DNA of 17,929 bases from Candidatus Peregrinibacteria bacterium (GTDB lineage: Bacteria > Patescibacteriota > Gracilibacteria > UBA1369), in contig WJJQ01000149.1 of assembly GCA_014729615.1 (NCBI GenBank), positions 1 through 17,929 on the forward strand, in the 5' to 3' direction. Made by a program: the position numbers and the translations under genes. Each line of letters starts with the position of its first letter. The stretch's first letter is position 1. The notes below the pieces were generated by a model that saw only the letters and a program-made list of their open reading frames with translations, was not told the origin of the DNA and did no database searches. Of this stretch, positions 8,715-14,674 are shown piece by piece.

Positions 8715-10829
8715 ATGTATTACATCTCATTCATATATTTTCTAACCGGTCTGCTCATTTTAATAATGGGTATTTTTGCATTAGTTAAAAATCCAAGAAA
8801 TTCTATAAACAGAGTTTTTTCAATTTTTGCCCTTATATCAGTTTTATGGATGGGACTTTTATCTCAGGGGTACAATGTTTTACCTTTCAATCTGGATTTT
8901 GCTCTTACACTATTCAGATTGTCCTATGCCATAGCTATTCTTGGCTTTTATACGCTTTTTTTGTTTTTCTATTTATTCCCATCAAAAAGTGTAAAATTAC
9001 CAAAAATTTTTATTTATCTGATGGGATTGTTTTCTCTTGGAGGGGCTTTTGTGACGGCATTTACGCCCCTGCTTTTGGAGCAAACATTCACTGACGATAC
9101 TCCCGATGTTCTGGGGCCTTTATACATTGTTTACCTGATCTACGTTTTACTTTGTTTTTTTCTTGCTTCTTATCTGGCCTTAAAAAAGTATTTCAACAAT
9201 ACAGGTACCGAAAAAAAGAAAATCGGTTTGGCTGCGATTGGTTTTTTAATTTTTGTTGCGTTTGCCAGTATAACTAATATTGTTTTGCCGATTTTTGATA
9301 TTATCATCCTGCAAAATGAAGCGGGTTTTGCGACGTTGATTTTCTTTGCAACGCTATTCTATGCAGTTTACAAAGAAAGATTTTTTAATATTGCATATTT
9401 GAGCCTGCATTTACTTAGAATTGTAATTTTGTTTGTAGTATACCTTGCTTTGATTGTTTCAATATTTGTTTTATTGAAGAATCATAGCGTGCTAAATGAT
9501 AGTTTGACAGCTTTAATAGTTGCTTCTTCCTGCGCCTTTGCTATTTATTTATATCTTAATCTGCTTTTCCCGCAATTTTACAGTAATTCTTTCAAGCATT
9601 TTCGAAAGAACATTTCTGATTTTGAAATTCGTCTTTTTGACGCTAAAAAATTCTCTCATTTAAATGATTTGATCGATGAAATATTCATTGAAAAACTAAA
9701 TATAAAAAAAGCAAAAGTCTATATTATTGACCATGAGGAACTTGAAGAGGATCACAACATATATGCCGTGGACGGATTTACAAAGGAATTGGACAAAGTT
9801 AATACATATTTGTTCAAAGAAGACCTTAAAGCTAAATCCCCACCAATTATTGGGGAAAAAATGCAGGCCCTTAATGCGGAATTATGTTTTCCACTAAGGA
9901 GCCAAAAAAAAGTGATAGGCTTTTTTATATTGGGTCAAAAAAGTCGAAAAAGAGCCTACAATAAAGAAGAAATAGAGGAACTGATCGGTGTTATCCCCAA
10001 TCTTGAAACAAACTTAATGAATATTTTAGTAACGAGCACTTTACAGGAAGAAAATGATTTAATGAAACAAATAATAGAGGAAAAAACCCGCTTATTAAAA
10101 AGAACCAATATGCGATTAAAAACGATGTTGAAGGATCAAGATAATTTTATTTCTTTAACGGCACATGAATTTAGAACACCTTTGACAGTTGCAAAATTAA
10201 GTCTGGATCAAATAAATATAGTTCACAAGAAGGATTTACCCGAAAAAATTAGAAAAGATGTAAAAACAGCGTCTGATCAGCTACGGAATTTGGGGCAGCT
10301 GATTGAAAGGTTACTGGAGGTAAGGCGAGCGGAACGGGCAATGTTGGAAATTGTTAATGAAAAATTTGAATTAAATCAACTGCTAAAAATTATGATTAAA
10401 GGGAGTCAGCTTTTGGCCGCCAAAAAGCATATTAGAATTATTTACAATGAATCCAGAAATAGTAAAATTATTGTTTGTACCGACAAAATAAAATTGCAGG
10501 AAATACTGGATAATTTGATACAAAACGCTATTAAATTTTCACCCGCAAATGATACGATCACGATAAAACTTACACAAAATAAGAAAAATAAAAGCTTCAA
10601 AATATCGATTAAAGACAATGGTCCCGGAATACCTGCAAAAGAAATAAAATCAATATTTGAAAAATTTAAGCAGGGAAGTCGCGCCGGTAAGGGGGTGGGA
10701 ATCGGTCTTTATTTGGTTAAACAATATATCCGCATTATGAAAGGAAAAATAGATGTCATAAGTAAAGAAGGTGAAGGTGCCACTTTCAATATTGAATTGC
10801 CTGTAAAAGCCAAGGGTTGTAATTCTTGA
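8715..10829 (+). CDS. Membrane sensor histidine kinase (about nine spans, GAF-like region, HisKA, HATPase)
   Basis: 704 residues. The N-terminal 285 residues contain about nine hydrophobic spans (about 4-23, 33-50, 63-88, 97-120, 135-157, 170-190, 203-218, 233-254, 262-284), so the sensor is inside or next to the membrane. Residues ~300-435 look like a GAF-type domain; 445-475 is a coiled coil. The H-box is at 480-490 (SLTAHEFRTPL), with phospho-acceptor H484. The ATP-binding domain has the N-box (EILDNLIQNAIKFSP, N604), the G1 box DNGPGIP (634-640), the F-box FEKFKQG and the G2 box GKGVGIGLYLVK (659-669). All catalytic motifs are intact. By family knowledge it autophosphorylates and passes phosphate to a response regulator, probably the one at 6695-7372. 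It follows the zinc-ribbon gene by 3 nt. Confidence 0.93.
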   Translation: MYYISFIYFLTGLLILIMGIFALVKNPRNSINRVFSIFALISVLWMGLLSQGYNVLPFNLDFALTLFRLSYAIAILGFYTLFLFFYLFPSKSVKLPKIFIYLMGLFSLGGAFVTAFTPLLLEQTFTDDTPDVLGPLYIVYLIYVLLCFFLASYLALKKYFNNTGTEKKKIGLAAIGFLIFVAFASITNIVLPIFDIIILQNEAGFATLIFFATLFYAVYKERFFNIAYLSLHLLRIVILFVVYLALIVSIFVLLKNHSVLNDSLTALIVASSCAFAIYLYLNLLFPQFYSNSFKHFRKNISDFEIRLFDAKKFSHLNDLIDEIFIEKLNIKKAKVYIIDHEELEEDHNIYAVDGFTKELDKVNTYLFKEDLKAKSPPIIGEKMQALNAELCFPLRSQKKVIGFFILGQKSRKRAYNKEEIEELIGVIPNLETNLMNILVTSTLQEENDLMKQIIEEKTRLLKRTNMRLKTMLKDQDNFISLTAHEFRTPLTVAKLSLDQINIVHKKDLPEKIRKDVKTASDQLRNLGQLIERLLEVRRAERAMLEIVNEKFELNQLLKIMIKGSQLLAAKKHIRIIYNESRNSKIIVCTDKIKLQEILDNLIQNAIKFSPANDTITIKLTQNKKNKSFKISIKDNGPGIPAKEIKSIFEKFKQGSRAGKGVGIGLYLVKQYIRIMKGKIDVISKEGEGATFNIELPVKAKGCNS

Positions 10830-10832
10830 GTA

Positions 10833-10860
10833 TTGACAAAATAATGAAAATATGTAATAT
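10833..10860 (+). promoter_or_regulatory. Promoter for the 628-residue gene
   Basis: TTGACA (10833-10838), a 16-bp spacer, then TAATAT (10855-10860), just after the kinase stop. Transcription would start near 10867, giving a ~20-nt leader with no Shine-Dalgarno before ATG 10887. Confidence 0.6.
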
Positions 10861-10886
10861 ATACAAGCTATATTTTTGTTATTTTT

Positions 10887-12773
10887 ATGGAAAAAGCAAC
10901 AAGAGAAAGGTTACAAATGTTGTTTCAAGCACCCGAAAAAAGACGTAACGGCGCGTATTTAAATGAGCTGGCAAATGAAGCGTCTAAAGCAAAGTTTACT
11001 CAAGTTCGCACTGTATTGGGCACCTTGATTGATGAAGCTGTCAACAATTTAAAAATGTTGCCCCAAGAATTTGTCGATGAATTTGACCGAAATAATTTGG
11101 CGGATGTCATTGTTCACGGCATGGTGGAAAAATTAATCTCAAATGGAGAAACTGAATTATTAGAGACCGAATGCCCCGCAGCGATGGATGAAATAGCGGA
11201 ATTTTTAGGCAGTTTTGTAAAGGTTACCAACGCGACTTTAAAAAAATTAATTGAAGATCTGCAGGCATATTACGGCGGGCAGGGAATAGATTACCTGCGT
11301 TCCAATGAGTTTAGAGCTCGTTTCAGTCAAGAAATAAAAAAATACATGCTGATGAAACTTGAAACCGATGTTGAAGATGCGTTTAAAGAAGATCCTGACA
11401 GATTTGTTTTGGACTATTTCTTTTCAAGAATTATTTATTTTGGGGACGAAGAGTCTAAGGTTAACAGAGAATTGTTAATGCAATTCCTCGCTTTTTTAGA
11501 CAAACACCAGTATCGCCTTGAAGATACCTATATGCTTTTGTACAAAGAAATTAAAGACATGCGTGAAGTGAAAAGTGTTGAAAAAGCCCGCATGGCTGTA
11601 CGAATGGGAATTGATAAAATTGAAGGCTGTGAATTTCTCGATAAAACATTCAATTACCATAAATTTTATAGCGAATATATTAAGCCCGCAATCCTTGAAT
11701 ATAGAGAATCACAATACGGGAAAAATCTTCGGTTGGTTGATATTACCAGGTTAAACCCAAAGGCAATGGCTGAAACATTGATTCCCGGTGTTGCCAATAA
11801 TCCGATTAAAGAAAAAGTTGCCGCAGTTGATGCTCGTGAAAAAAATGCAGCGGCACGGGATCGCGAATTAAATTATCAGTTAAGATCTTATTTTAATTAT
11901 CGACATAGTGATAGAGCCGGTTCGGAATTTGTTTTGGATGATTCCGAAATGCGCGCGGAATTAAGAAAACAGGTTCTAGCTGCAAGAGCTTTTATTGAAT
12001 ATGTTGTAGAAAATGGTTTAAGCAGACGTCGTGAAGATGATCCAATTCATACTGATTGTCGTTATATTGATGAAATTCTGCACTGCTCCGATTTTTATCA
12101 GTTGGTGCAATGGCTTGCTGATCCAAAAAAATTTATAGAAAAGTATCCTGCTTATAAAACGGTTGAATATAAACGTATAGCTTTTGAATGCAGAAGAATG
12201 ATCGAATGGGTATTAATGTATAGAAAATATGTTTTTAGAGAAGACTTTAAAACATCAGGAAAATTTCAGATCCCATTGCAGGCGCAGATTCAGGAAGATC
12301 TTGAAATAGAAGGATTCGAGGAGATTAAAGTACCTTTCAGAATAAAAGTAGCCGTTGATGCTTCAGGTCAGCCGCTTCACAATGCGGAATTCAAGGTGGT
12401 AAAAGAAGGGCCATTGTTGGATGAAAAACCGACAGACAAGCTATTCATTTTTGATAAAGACGAAGACCTTGCATACATTGTTTACCCCGTGGAACAAAAG
12501 AAATTCTTTAAAACGACTGCTCAGATACCAACAGGTAAAAAGAATCAAAGAAGACAAGCGGAATTGTTGTTTTATGCGGGTAATTGTCATCCGTTGGACA
12601 AAAAAAGTACGAATTCATATTTGTCCAGCGTTTTAAGGGCGAATGAACCATCTGACCTGTTAAGGGAAACCATAATCGTTGAAGATGCAAAAGCAAGAGC
12701 CGCTTTAATGAATTTTCTATATGAAAATTATTCGTCCGGTAATTTTGTTTCGATCAAAGACAATATTGAGTAA
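10887..12773 (+). CDS. Large soluble protein, possibly with a divergent RelA/SpoT-like domain cut by a stop codon
   Basis: 628 residues to TAA 12771-12773; no membrane segment. Residues 1-450 are almost entirely helical and unrecognised. About 455-565 is beta-rich (KVPFRIKVAVDASGQPLHN and following). From about 570 the sequence resembles the first half of a RelA/SpoT nucleotidyltransferase core: KKSTNSYLSSVLR, then the DLLRETIIVED strand (D590), then a helix ending FLYENY. The second half of such a domain, with an Glu-x-Gln strand and a His-rich end, appears in the same frame after the stop, at 12774-13109. The RelA/SpoT reading is my inference from motif order, not a firm identification. The ATG at 10887 follows its own promoter by 26 bp. 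Confidence 0.7.
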   Translation: MEKATRERLQMLFQAPEKRRNGAYLNELANEASKAKFTQVRTVLGTLIDEAVNNLKMLPQEFVDEFDRNNLADVIVHGMVEKLISNGETELLETECPAAMDEIAEFLGSFVKVTNATLKKLIEDLQAYYGGQGIDYLRSNEFRARFSQEIKKYMLMKLETDVEDAFKEDPDRFVLDYFFSRIIYFGDEESKVNRELLMQFLAFLDKHQYRLEDTYMLLYKEIKDMREVKSVEKARMAVRMGIDKIEGCEFLDKTFNYHKFYSEYIKPAILEYRESQYGKNLRLVDITRLNPKAMAETLIPGVANNPIKEKVAAVDAREKNAAARDRELNYQLRSYFNYRHSDRAGSEFVLDDSEMRAELRKQVLAARAFIEYVVENGLSRRREDDPIHTDCRYIDEILHCSDFYQLVQWLADPKKFIEKYPAYKTVEYKRIAFECRRMIEWVLMYRKYVFREDFKTSGKFQIPLQAQIQEDLEIEGFEEIKVPFRIKVAVDASGQPLHNAEFKVVKEGPLLDEKPTDKLFIFDKDEDLAYIVYPVEQKKFFKTTAQIPTGKKNQRRQAELLFYAGNCHPLDKKSTNSYLSSVLRANEPSDLLRETIIVEDAKARAALMNFLYENYSSGNFVSIKDNIE

Positions 12774-12851
12774 CGAACCTTTACCGCAAAAAAGTCTGAA
12801 AAAAAAGTAACTCTTGCATCCAATGATTTTGCCAAAAAAAGAGATTTACAC

Positions 12852-13109
12852 GTGGCACTTTACGCTACTATTTCAAAAAAAGAACCGGACGGGACTGTAG
12901 ACCACACTCATGTTGTGTTTGAAAATCAAGTTATGAAATTAGACCATATGCTTGTTTCTAAAAGTGATTATACGGCTCAATCACATAGCAAGGTTTACAC
13001 ACCCCAAAGAGAATTTGAAAATATGTTCAGGTACTTTTTTCCACCGGAAATATACGGGCAGAGATTTGCCGATTATTCATTACAGGGTTATAGCAACAAC
13101 GGGGGTTAA
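12852..13109 (+). CDS. In-frame continuation of the 628-residue gene after its TAA (possible separate GTG start)
   Basis: The frame of the upstream gene stays open from codon 12774 to TAA at 13107-13109: 111 codons with coding-like composition. GTG 12852 is the only reasonable start inside it (85 residues), with only a weak AAGAGA-type sequence before it. However, the 26 codons between the TAA and this GTG (RTFTAKKSEKKVTL..., ASNDFAKKRDLH) also look like protein. I therefore think this is the C-terminus of the upstream protein rather than an independent gene. Visible motifs: a strand HVALYATI, then VVFENQV (E679, counting the stop as residue 629), then SHSKVY. In a RelA/SpoT reading these would be the Glu-x-Gln strand and the terminal His-x-x-Tyr helix. 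A nonsense mutation, readthrough or a sequencing error would all explain the break. Confidence 0.55.
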   Translation: MALYATISKKEPDGTVDHTHVVFENQVMKLDHMLVSKSDYTAQSHSKVYTPQREFENMFRYFFPPEIYGQRFADYSLQGYSNNGG

Positions 13110-13112
13110 ACA

Positions 13113-13140
13113 TTGACGTATAATAATCCGCGGGTATAAT
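13113..13140 (+). promoter_or_regulatory. Promoter with a palindrome around the -10 box
   Basis: TTGACG (13113-13118), a 16-bp spacer, then perfect TATAAT (13135-13140). The -10 box is enclosed by the dyad GCGGG (13130-13134) / CCCGC (13142-13146), with an outer CCGCG/CGCGG (13128-13132, 13148-13152). A repressor bound there would block the promoter. It would drive the GC-rich gene at 13281 with a ~133-nt leader. Confidence 0.6.
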
Positions 13141-13210
13141 GCCCGCACGCGGATTTCATGTCATTAAAATATCATTCAAAGATCTTTAAAAAGTAGGTTT
13201 TAAAAAACTG

Positions 13211-13257
13211 CATCTCCAGCAGCAATCGGGGGCAAATCCGATGATTGCTGAGAGGTG
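13211..13257 (+). promoter_or_regulatory. Stable stem-loop in the leader of the 13281 gene
   Basis: CATCTC (13211-13216) pairs with GAGGTG (13252-13257, one G-U). Inside it CAGCAAT (13220-13226) pairs with ATTGCTG (13244-13250) and CGG (13227-13229) with CCG (13238-13240). The structure ends 14 nt before the Shine-Dalgarno of the 13281 gene. It matches no riboswitch I know; it may control translation or protect the 5' end. Confidence 0.4.
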
Positions 13258-13280
13258 TAGTGGATAAACACGGAGGGAAA

Positions 13281-13628
13281 ATGGTCAAGATCAGTAAAAC
13301 ATGCCGAAAGGCGGCCGAGGCCACCGGGTTTCCGGAGTCGCAGATTCCGGCGGCACGGGAGCGTGTCGCGCGCCTTTCCAAGGCGCACAAAAAGAAAGTG
13401 CAATACTGGCTTCTGCTCGACGAGCTCGAGTGGGGGTCCACGCGTGAAGAAACGCATCTGCGACTCTTCGCCGCCACCAGGCTCCTCTATGAATATGAGG
13501 AGCATGGTTCTGAGACTAGCATCACGCAACTTTCGGCCCGCAAGGGCAAGTTGCGTGAGCTTATCGAAAAGCTCACAAAAAGATTACTTATCTGGGAGCA
13601 AACCTCCCAGAGTGCGCCGCCGCACTGA
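13281..13628 (+). CDS. Small GC-rich accessory protein, family unknown (copy A)
   Basis: 115 residues, starting at ATG 13281. The start is chosen because GGAGG (13272-13276) lies at the right distance; this is a real Shine-Dalgarno, unlike most genes in this window. A longer TTG start at 13245 would fall inside the leader stem-loop. The protein is basic and helical, with KISKTCRKAAEATGFPES at 3-20, W43, W51, THLRL at 58-62 and LRELIEKL at 91-98, and no cysteine pair or catalytic motif. GC content is visibly much higher than in flanking genes, suggesting transfer from a GC-richer genome. The order KI, KAA, FP, W, THxRL, LxELxExL recurs in the 14201 gene, so the two are probably distant paralogues. 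The function cannot be stated. Confidence 0.6.
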   Translation: MVKISKTCRKAAEATGFPESQIPAARERVARLSKAHKKKVQYWLLLDELEWGSTREETHLRLFAATRLLYEYEEHGSETSITQLSARKGKLRELIEKLTKRLLIWEQTSQSAPPH

Positions 13629-13647
13629 CAAACTCCTAAGGTGAAAA

Positions 13648-13704
13648 GTCCACTACAGGCCGGAAGTATCGTGCCTAAAACCTCGCGCTTGCGCGAGAGT
13701 GGAC
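13648..13704 (+). ncRNA. Candidate three-way-junction RNA
   Basis: Closing stem GTCCACT (13648-13654) with AGTGGAC (13698-13704). Arm 1 is AGGC (13657-13660) with GCCT (13673-13676), possibly extended by CG/CG across a bulge. Arm 2 is CTCGCGC (13682-13688) with GCGCGAG (13691-13697), stacked directly on the closing strand. It starts 19 nt after the 13281 gene and lies in the GC-rich part of the island. The shape is that of a small riboswitch or structured 3' RNA, but it matches no class I can name. Confidence 0.35.
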
Positions 13705-13716
13705 CTCATCTGTTCT

Positions 13717-13756
13717 GGAGGAGGCCCGGTTGAACGCGAAAGCGATCCCGGGTCTT
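13717..13756 (+). other. GNRA-capped hairpin, or start of a cistron truncated by the inverted-repeat element
   Basis: GGCCCGG (13723-13729) pairs with CCGGGTC (13748-13754), with an inner CGC-GAAA-GCG tetraloop hairpin (13735-13744), followed by TTT. It could be a weak terminator for the 13281 gene. Alternatively GGAGGAGG (13717-13724) is a Shine-Dalgarno for TTG 13730, whose GC-rich frame (NAKAIPG...) enters the inverted-repeat element at 13757 and soon stops. The sharp switch to AT-rich sequence at 13757 favours an insertion here. Confidence 0.35.
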
Positions 13757-13871
13757 TGTCAACCCCATTCTTTGACATGTCAGTGTATTATATTGTAAAG
13801 CATTAAAATAGCCATTTTTCTTGCTATTTTATAAAATCTTTCAGCATGCATGTCAAAGAATGGGGTTGACA
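13757..13871. repeat. 115-bp element with 23-bp perfect inverted repeats (MITE-like)
   Basis: The repeat at 13757-13779 is the exact reverse complement of 13849-13871, with 69 AT-rich bases between. Each repeat itself has TGTCAA and TTGACA facing each other, nine bases apart. A nested hairpin lies inside: TAAAATAGC (13804-13812) with GCTATTTTA (13823-13831). The element is too short to encode a transposase. Base composition changes abruptly at its left edge. No clear target duplication is visible; only TT is shared at the flanks. A MITE is the simplest reading; a long regulatory hairpin or binding site is the alternative. Confidence 0.6.
13828..13856 (-). promoter_or_regulatory. Leftward promoter inside the inverted-repeat element
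   Basis: On the minus strand: TTGACA (complement of 13851-13856), a 17-bp spacer, TATAAA (complement of 13828-13833). It would transcribe through the left repeat, antisense to the end of the 13281 transcript. It is divergent from the rightward promoter at 13866. Confidence 0.4.
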
Positions 13872-13893
13872 TTGCATAAAATGAAAATATAAT
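13866..13893 (+). promoter_or_regulatory. Consensus promoter formed by the right inverted repeat
   Basis: Perfect TTGACA (13866-13871), a 16-bp spacer, perfect TATAAT (13888-13893). The -35 box is the outermost end of the right inverted repeat, while the -10 box lies outside the element. Transcription should start near 13900, at or next to the ATG of the small peptide at 13902. Confidence 0.7.
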
Positions 13894-13901
13894 GACCAGC
13901 A

Positions 13902-13985
13902 ATGACTACAAACACCTTCAAAACAAGCAAAGCGATAATTAGCAGTATTTCTATTGTGCTAGTGCTCGTCGTACTTGCTTTTTAG
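13902..13985 (+). CDS. 27-residue hydrophobic leader-type peptide
   Basis: ATG 13902 to TAG 13983-13985. The sequence begins MTTNTFKTSK and then becomes a run of Ile, Ser, Val and Leu (AIISSISIVLVLVVLAF). The ATG lies 8 nt after the -10 box, so translation would be leaderless or nearly so. The stop codon abuts the 5' arm of an antiterminator (13985-13993), the arrangement of a transcription-attenuation leader peptide. Alternatives are a type I toxin-like membrane peptide or the start of a decayed gene, because the frame continues open for about 37 codons after the TAG. No Shine-Dalgarno is present. Confidence 0.4.
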   Translation: MTTNTFKTSKAIISSISIVLVLVVLAF

Positions 13986-14048
13986 AAGAGGTTTACTGTC
14001 AAAAATAAAACGATCAAGAACCTCTTCGAAACGAAGGGGTATTTTTTT
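13985..14048 (+). terminator. Intrinsic terminator with competing antiterminator (attenuator)
   Basis: Terminator: CCTCTTCG (14021-14028) pairs with CGAAGGGG (14032-14039, one G-U), loop AAA, followed by TA and seven T (14042-14048). Antiterminator: GAAGAGGTT (13985-13993) pairs perfectly with AACCTCTTC (14019-14027). Both need 14021-14027, so they cannot form together. A ribosome finishing the 27-residue peptide would cover the antiterminator arm and favour termination; a ribosome stalled earlier would allow readthrough toward the 14201 gene. Confidence 0.65.
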
Positions 14049-14110
14049 ACATTAGTTACTCATAACCAAAAACAGTGGAATCAAACAAAATTAAATATAT
14101 AAAAAACGCA

Positions 14111-14181
14111 TTAACAAATCATGTTCTTGCTTGTGAACGTTGAAAAAACGCAGGCAAGACATGGTGTGTTAACATTTTTTT
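14111..14181 (+). terminator. Second terminator-like hairpin before the 14201 gene
   Basis: TTAACAAATCATG-TTCTTGC (14111-14130) pairs imperfectly with GCAAGACATGGTGTGTTAA (about 14154-14172), followed by CA and a run of seven T (14175-14181). It lies 20 nt before the ATG of the 14201 gene, so it can act either as a second termination check or as a translation-controlling leader structure. Confidence 0.4.
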
Positions 14182-14200
14182 GACAACAAGGTAGGGCAAA

Positions 14201-14533
14201 ATGAGGGCAACGATAAAGATCGGCGAGAAATGGGAAAAAGCCGCATATTACGCGTCTTTCCCCAGGGAAAAGGTGCGCGACTTAGCTGTCATGATGGCAA
14301 AATACAAAACGCCAATCATGAAGGTGGATCACGTCTGTGATGATCGACGTTGGCGCACGTGGAACACCCATGAGCGTCTGGCTTGCACCGTTTGGTGCGT
14401 CGTACTTCTCAGCGGGCTCCAAGATCCCATCATGAAGCCTCATCGCGCAAGACTGATTGAACTGGTCGAAAGACTCAAGTATCAGGTTTCGCACGACGTG
14501 GCGCGGGCTCCCATTTTCACTCGGGCAGCCTGA
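14201..14533 (+). CDS. Small GC-rich accessory protein, family unknown (copy B)
   Basis: 110 residues, ATG 14201 after a weak AGGG-type ribosome site. Visible: KIGEKWEKAA at 6-15, FP at 20-21, two tryptophans at 51 and 54, THERL at 56-60, a hydrophobic helix ACTVWCVVLLSGL at 61-73, and LIELVERL at 85-92. The order of these features matches the 13281 gene (KI, KAA, FP, W, THxRL, LxELxExL), suggesting distant homology. GC content is clearly higher than in flanking chromosomal genes. Transcripts from the consensus promoter at 13866 must pass two terminator-like hairpins to reach it, and no good promoter is visible between them. The function is unknown. Confidence 0.6.
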   Translation: MRATIKIGEKWEKAAYYASFPREKVRDLAVMMAKYKTPIMKVDHVCDDRRWRTWNTHERLACTVWCVVLLSGLQDPIMKPHRARLIELVERLKYQVSHDVARAPIFTRAA

Positions 14534-14564
14534 AACCTTCAACCAAAAACCAAACACGCGACCA

Positions 14565-14603
14565 AAGGAGGTGTCGCATGGCAGACTAATTAGGTCTAGC
14601 CAT
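14565..14603 (+). other. Strong ribosome-binding site on a three-codon ORF, with the start codon inside a hairpin
   Basis: AAAGGAGGTG (14564-14573) is a near-perfect Shine-Dalgarno, followed at the right distance by ATG GCA GAC TAA (14578-14589). ATGGC-AGAC (14578-14586) pairs with GTCT-A-GCCAT (14594-14603), hiding the start codon. It could be a gene truncated right after its start, a regulatory mini-ORF, or a binding palindrome around TAATTA. Confidence 0.4.
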
Positions 14604-14640
14604 ACCATAGCAGATACGAACAGCGACGACAGGGACGGAA

Positions 14641-14674
14641 TGAACAGGTTCACAATAAAATGTGAGCCTGTTCA
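14641..14674. terminator. Long hairpin between convergent genes
   Basis: A 14-bp stem, TGAACAGGTTCACA (14641-14654) with TGTGAGCCTGTTCA (14661-14674, one G-U), loop ATAAAA. It lies 7 bases beyond the thrS stop and downstream of the GC-rich genes. It probably terminates or 3'-stabilises transcripts from both sides, although only a short T run (TTTT) follows on the plus strand and none on the minus strand. Confidence 0.5.

Noticed and set aside
133..10829. UGA read as glycine, as in some candidate-phylum bacteria
   Set aside because: The large genes contain no in-frame TGA, and extending past TGA at 133 or 10827 quickly hits other stops; the standard bacterial code fits.
13245..13280. Longer TTG start for the first island gene
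   Set aside because: It falls inside the leader stem-loop and has no ribosome site, whereas ATG 13281 has GGAGG.
13200..13529. Minus-strand frames opposite the first island gene
   Set aside because: High GC lowers stop frequency; the plus-strand frame has the Shine-Dalgarno and promoter.
13629..14200. RNase P RNA, tmRNA, T-box or CRISPR array
   Set aside because: None of their conserved signatures is present; there is only one pair of repeats, no spaced direct repeats, and thrS is on the other strand.
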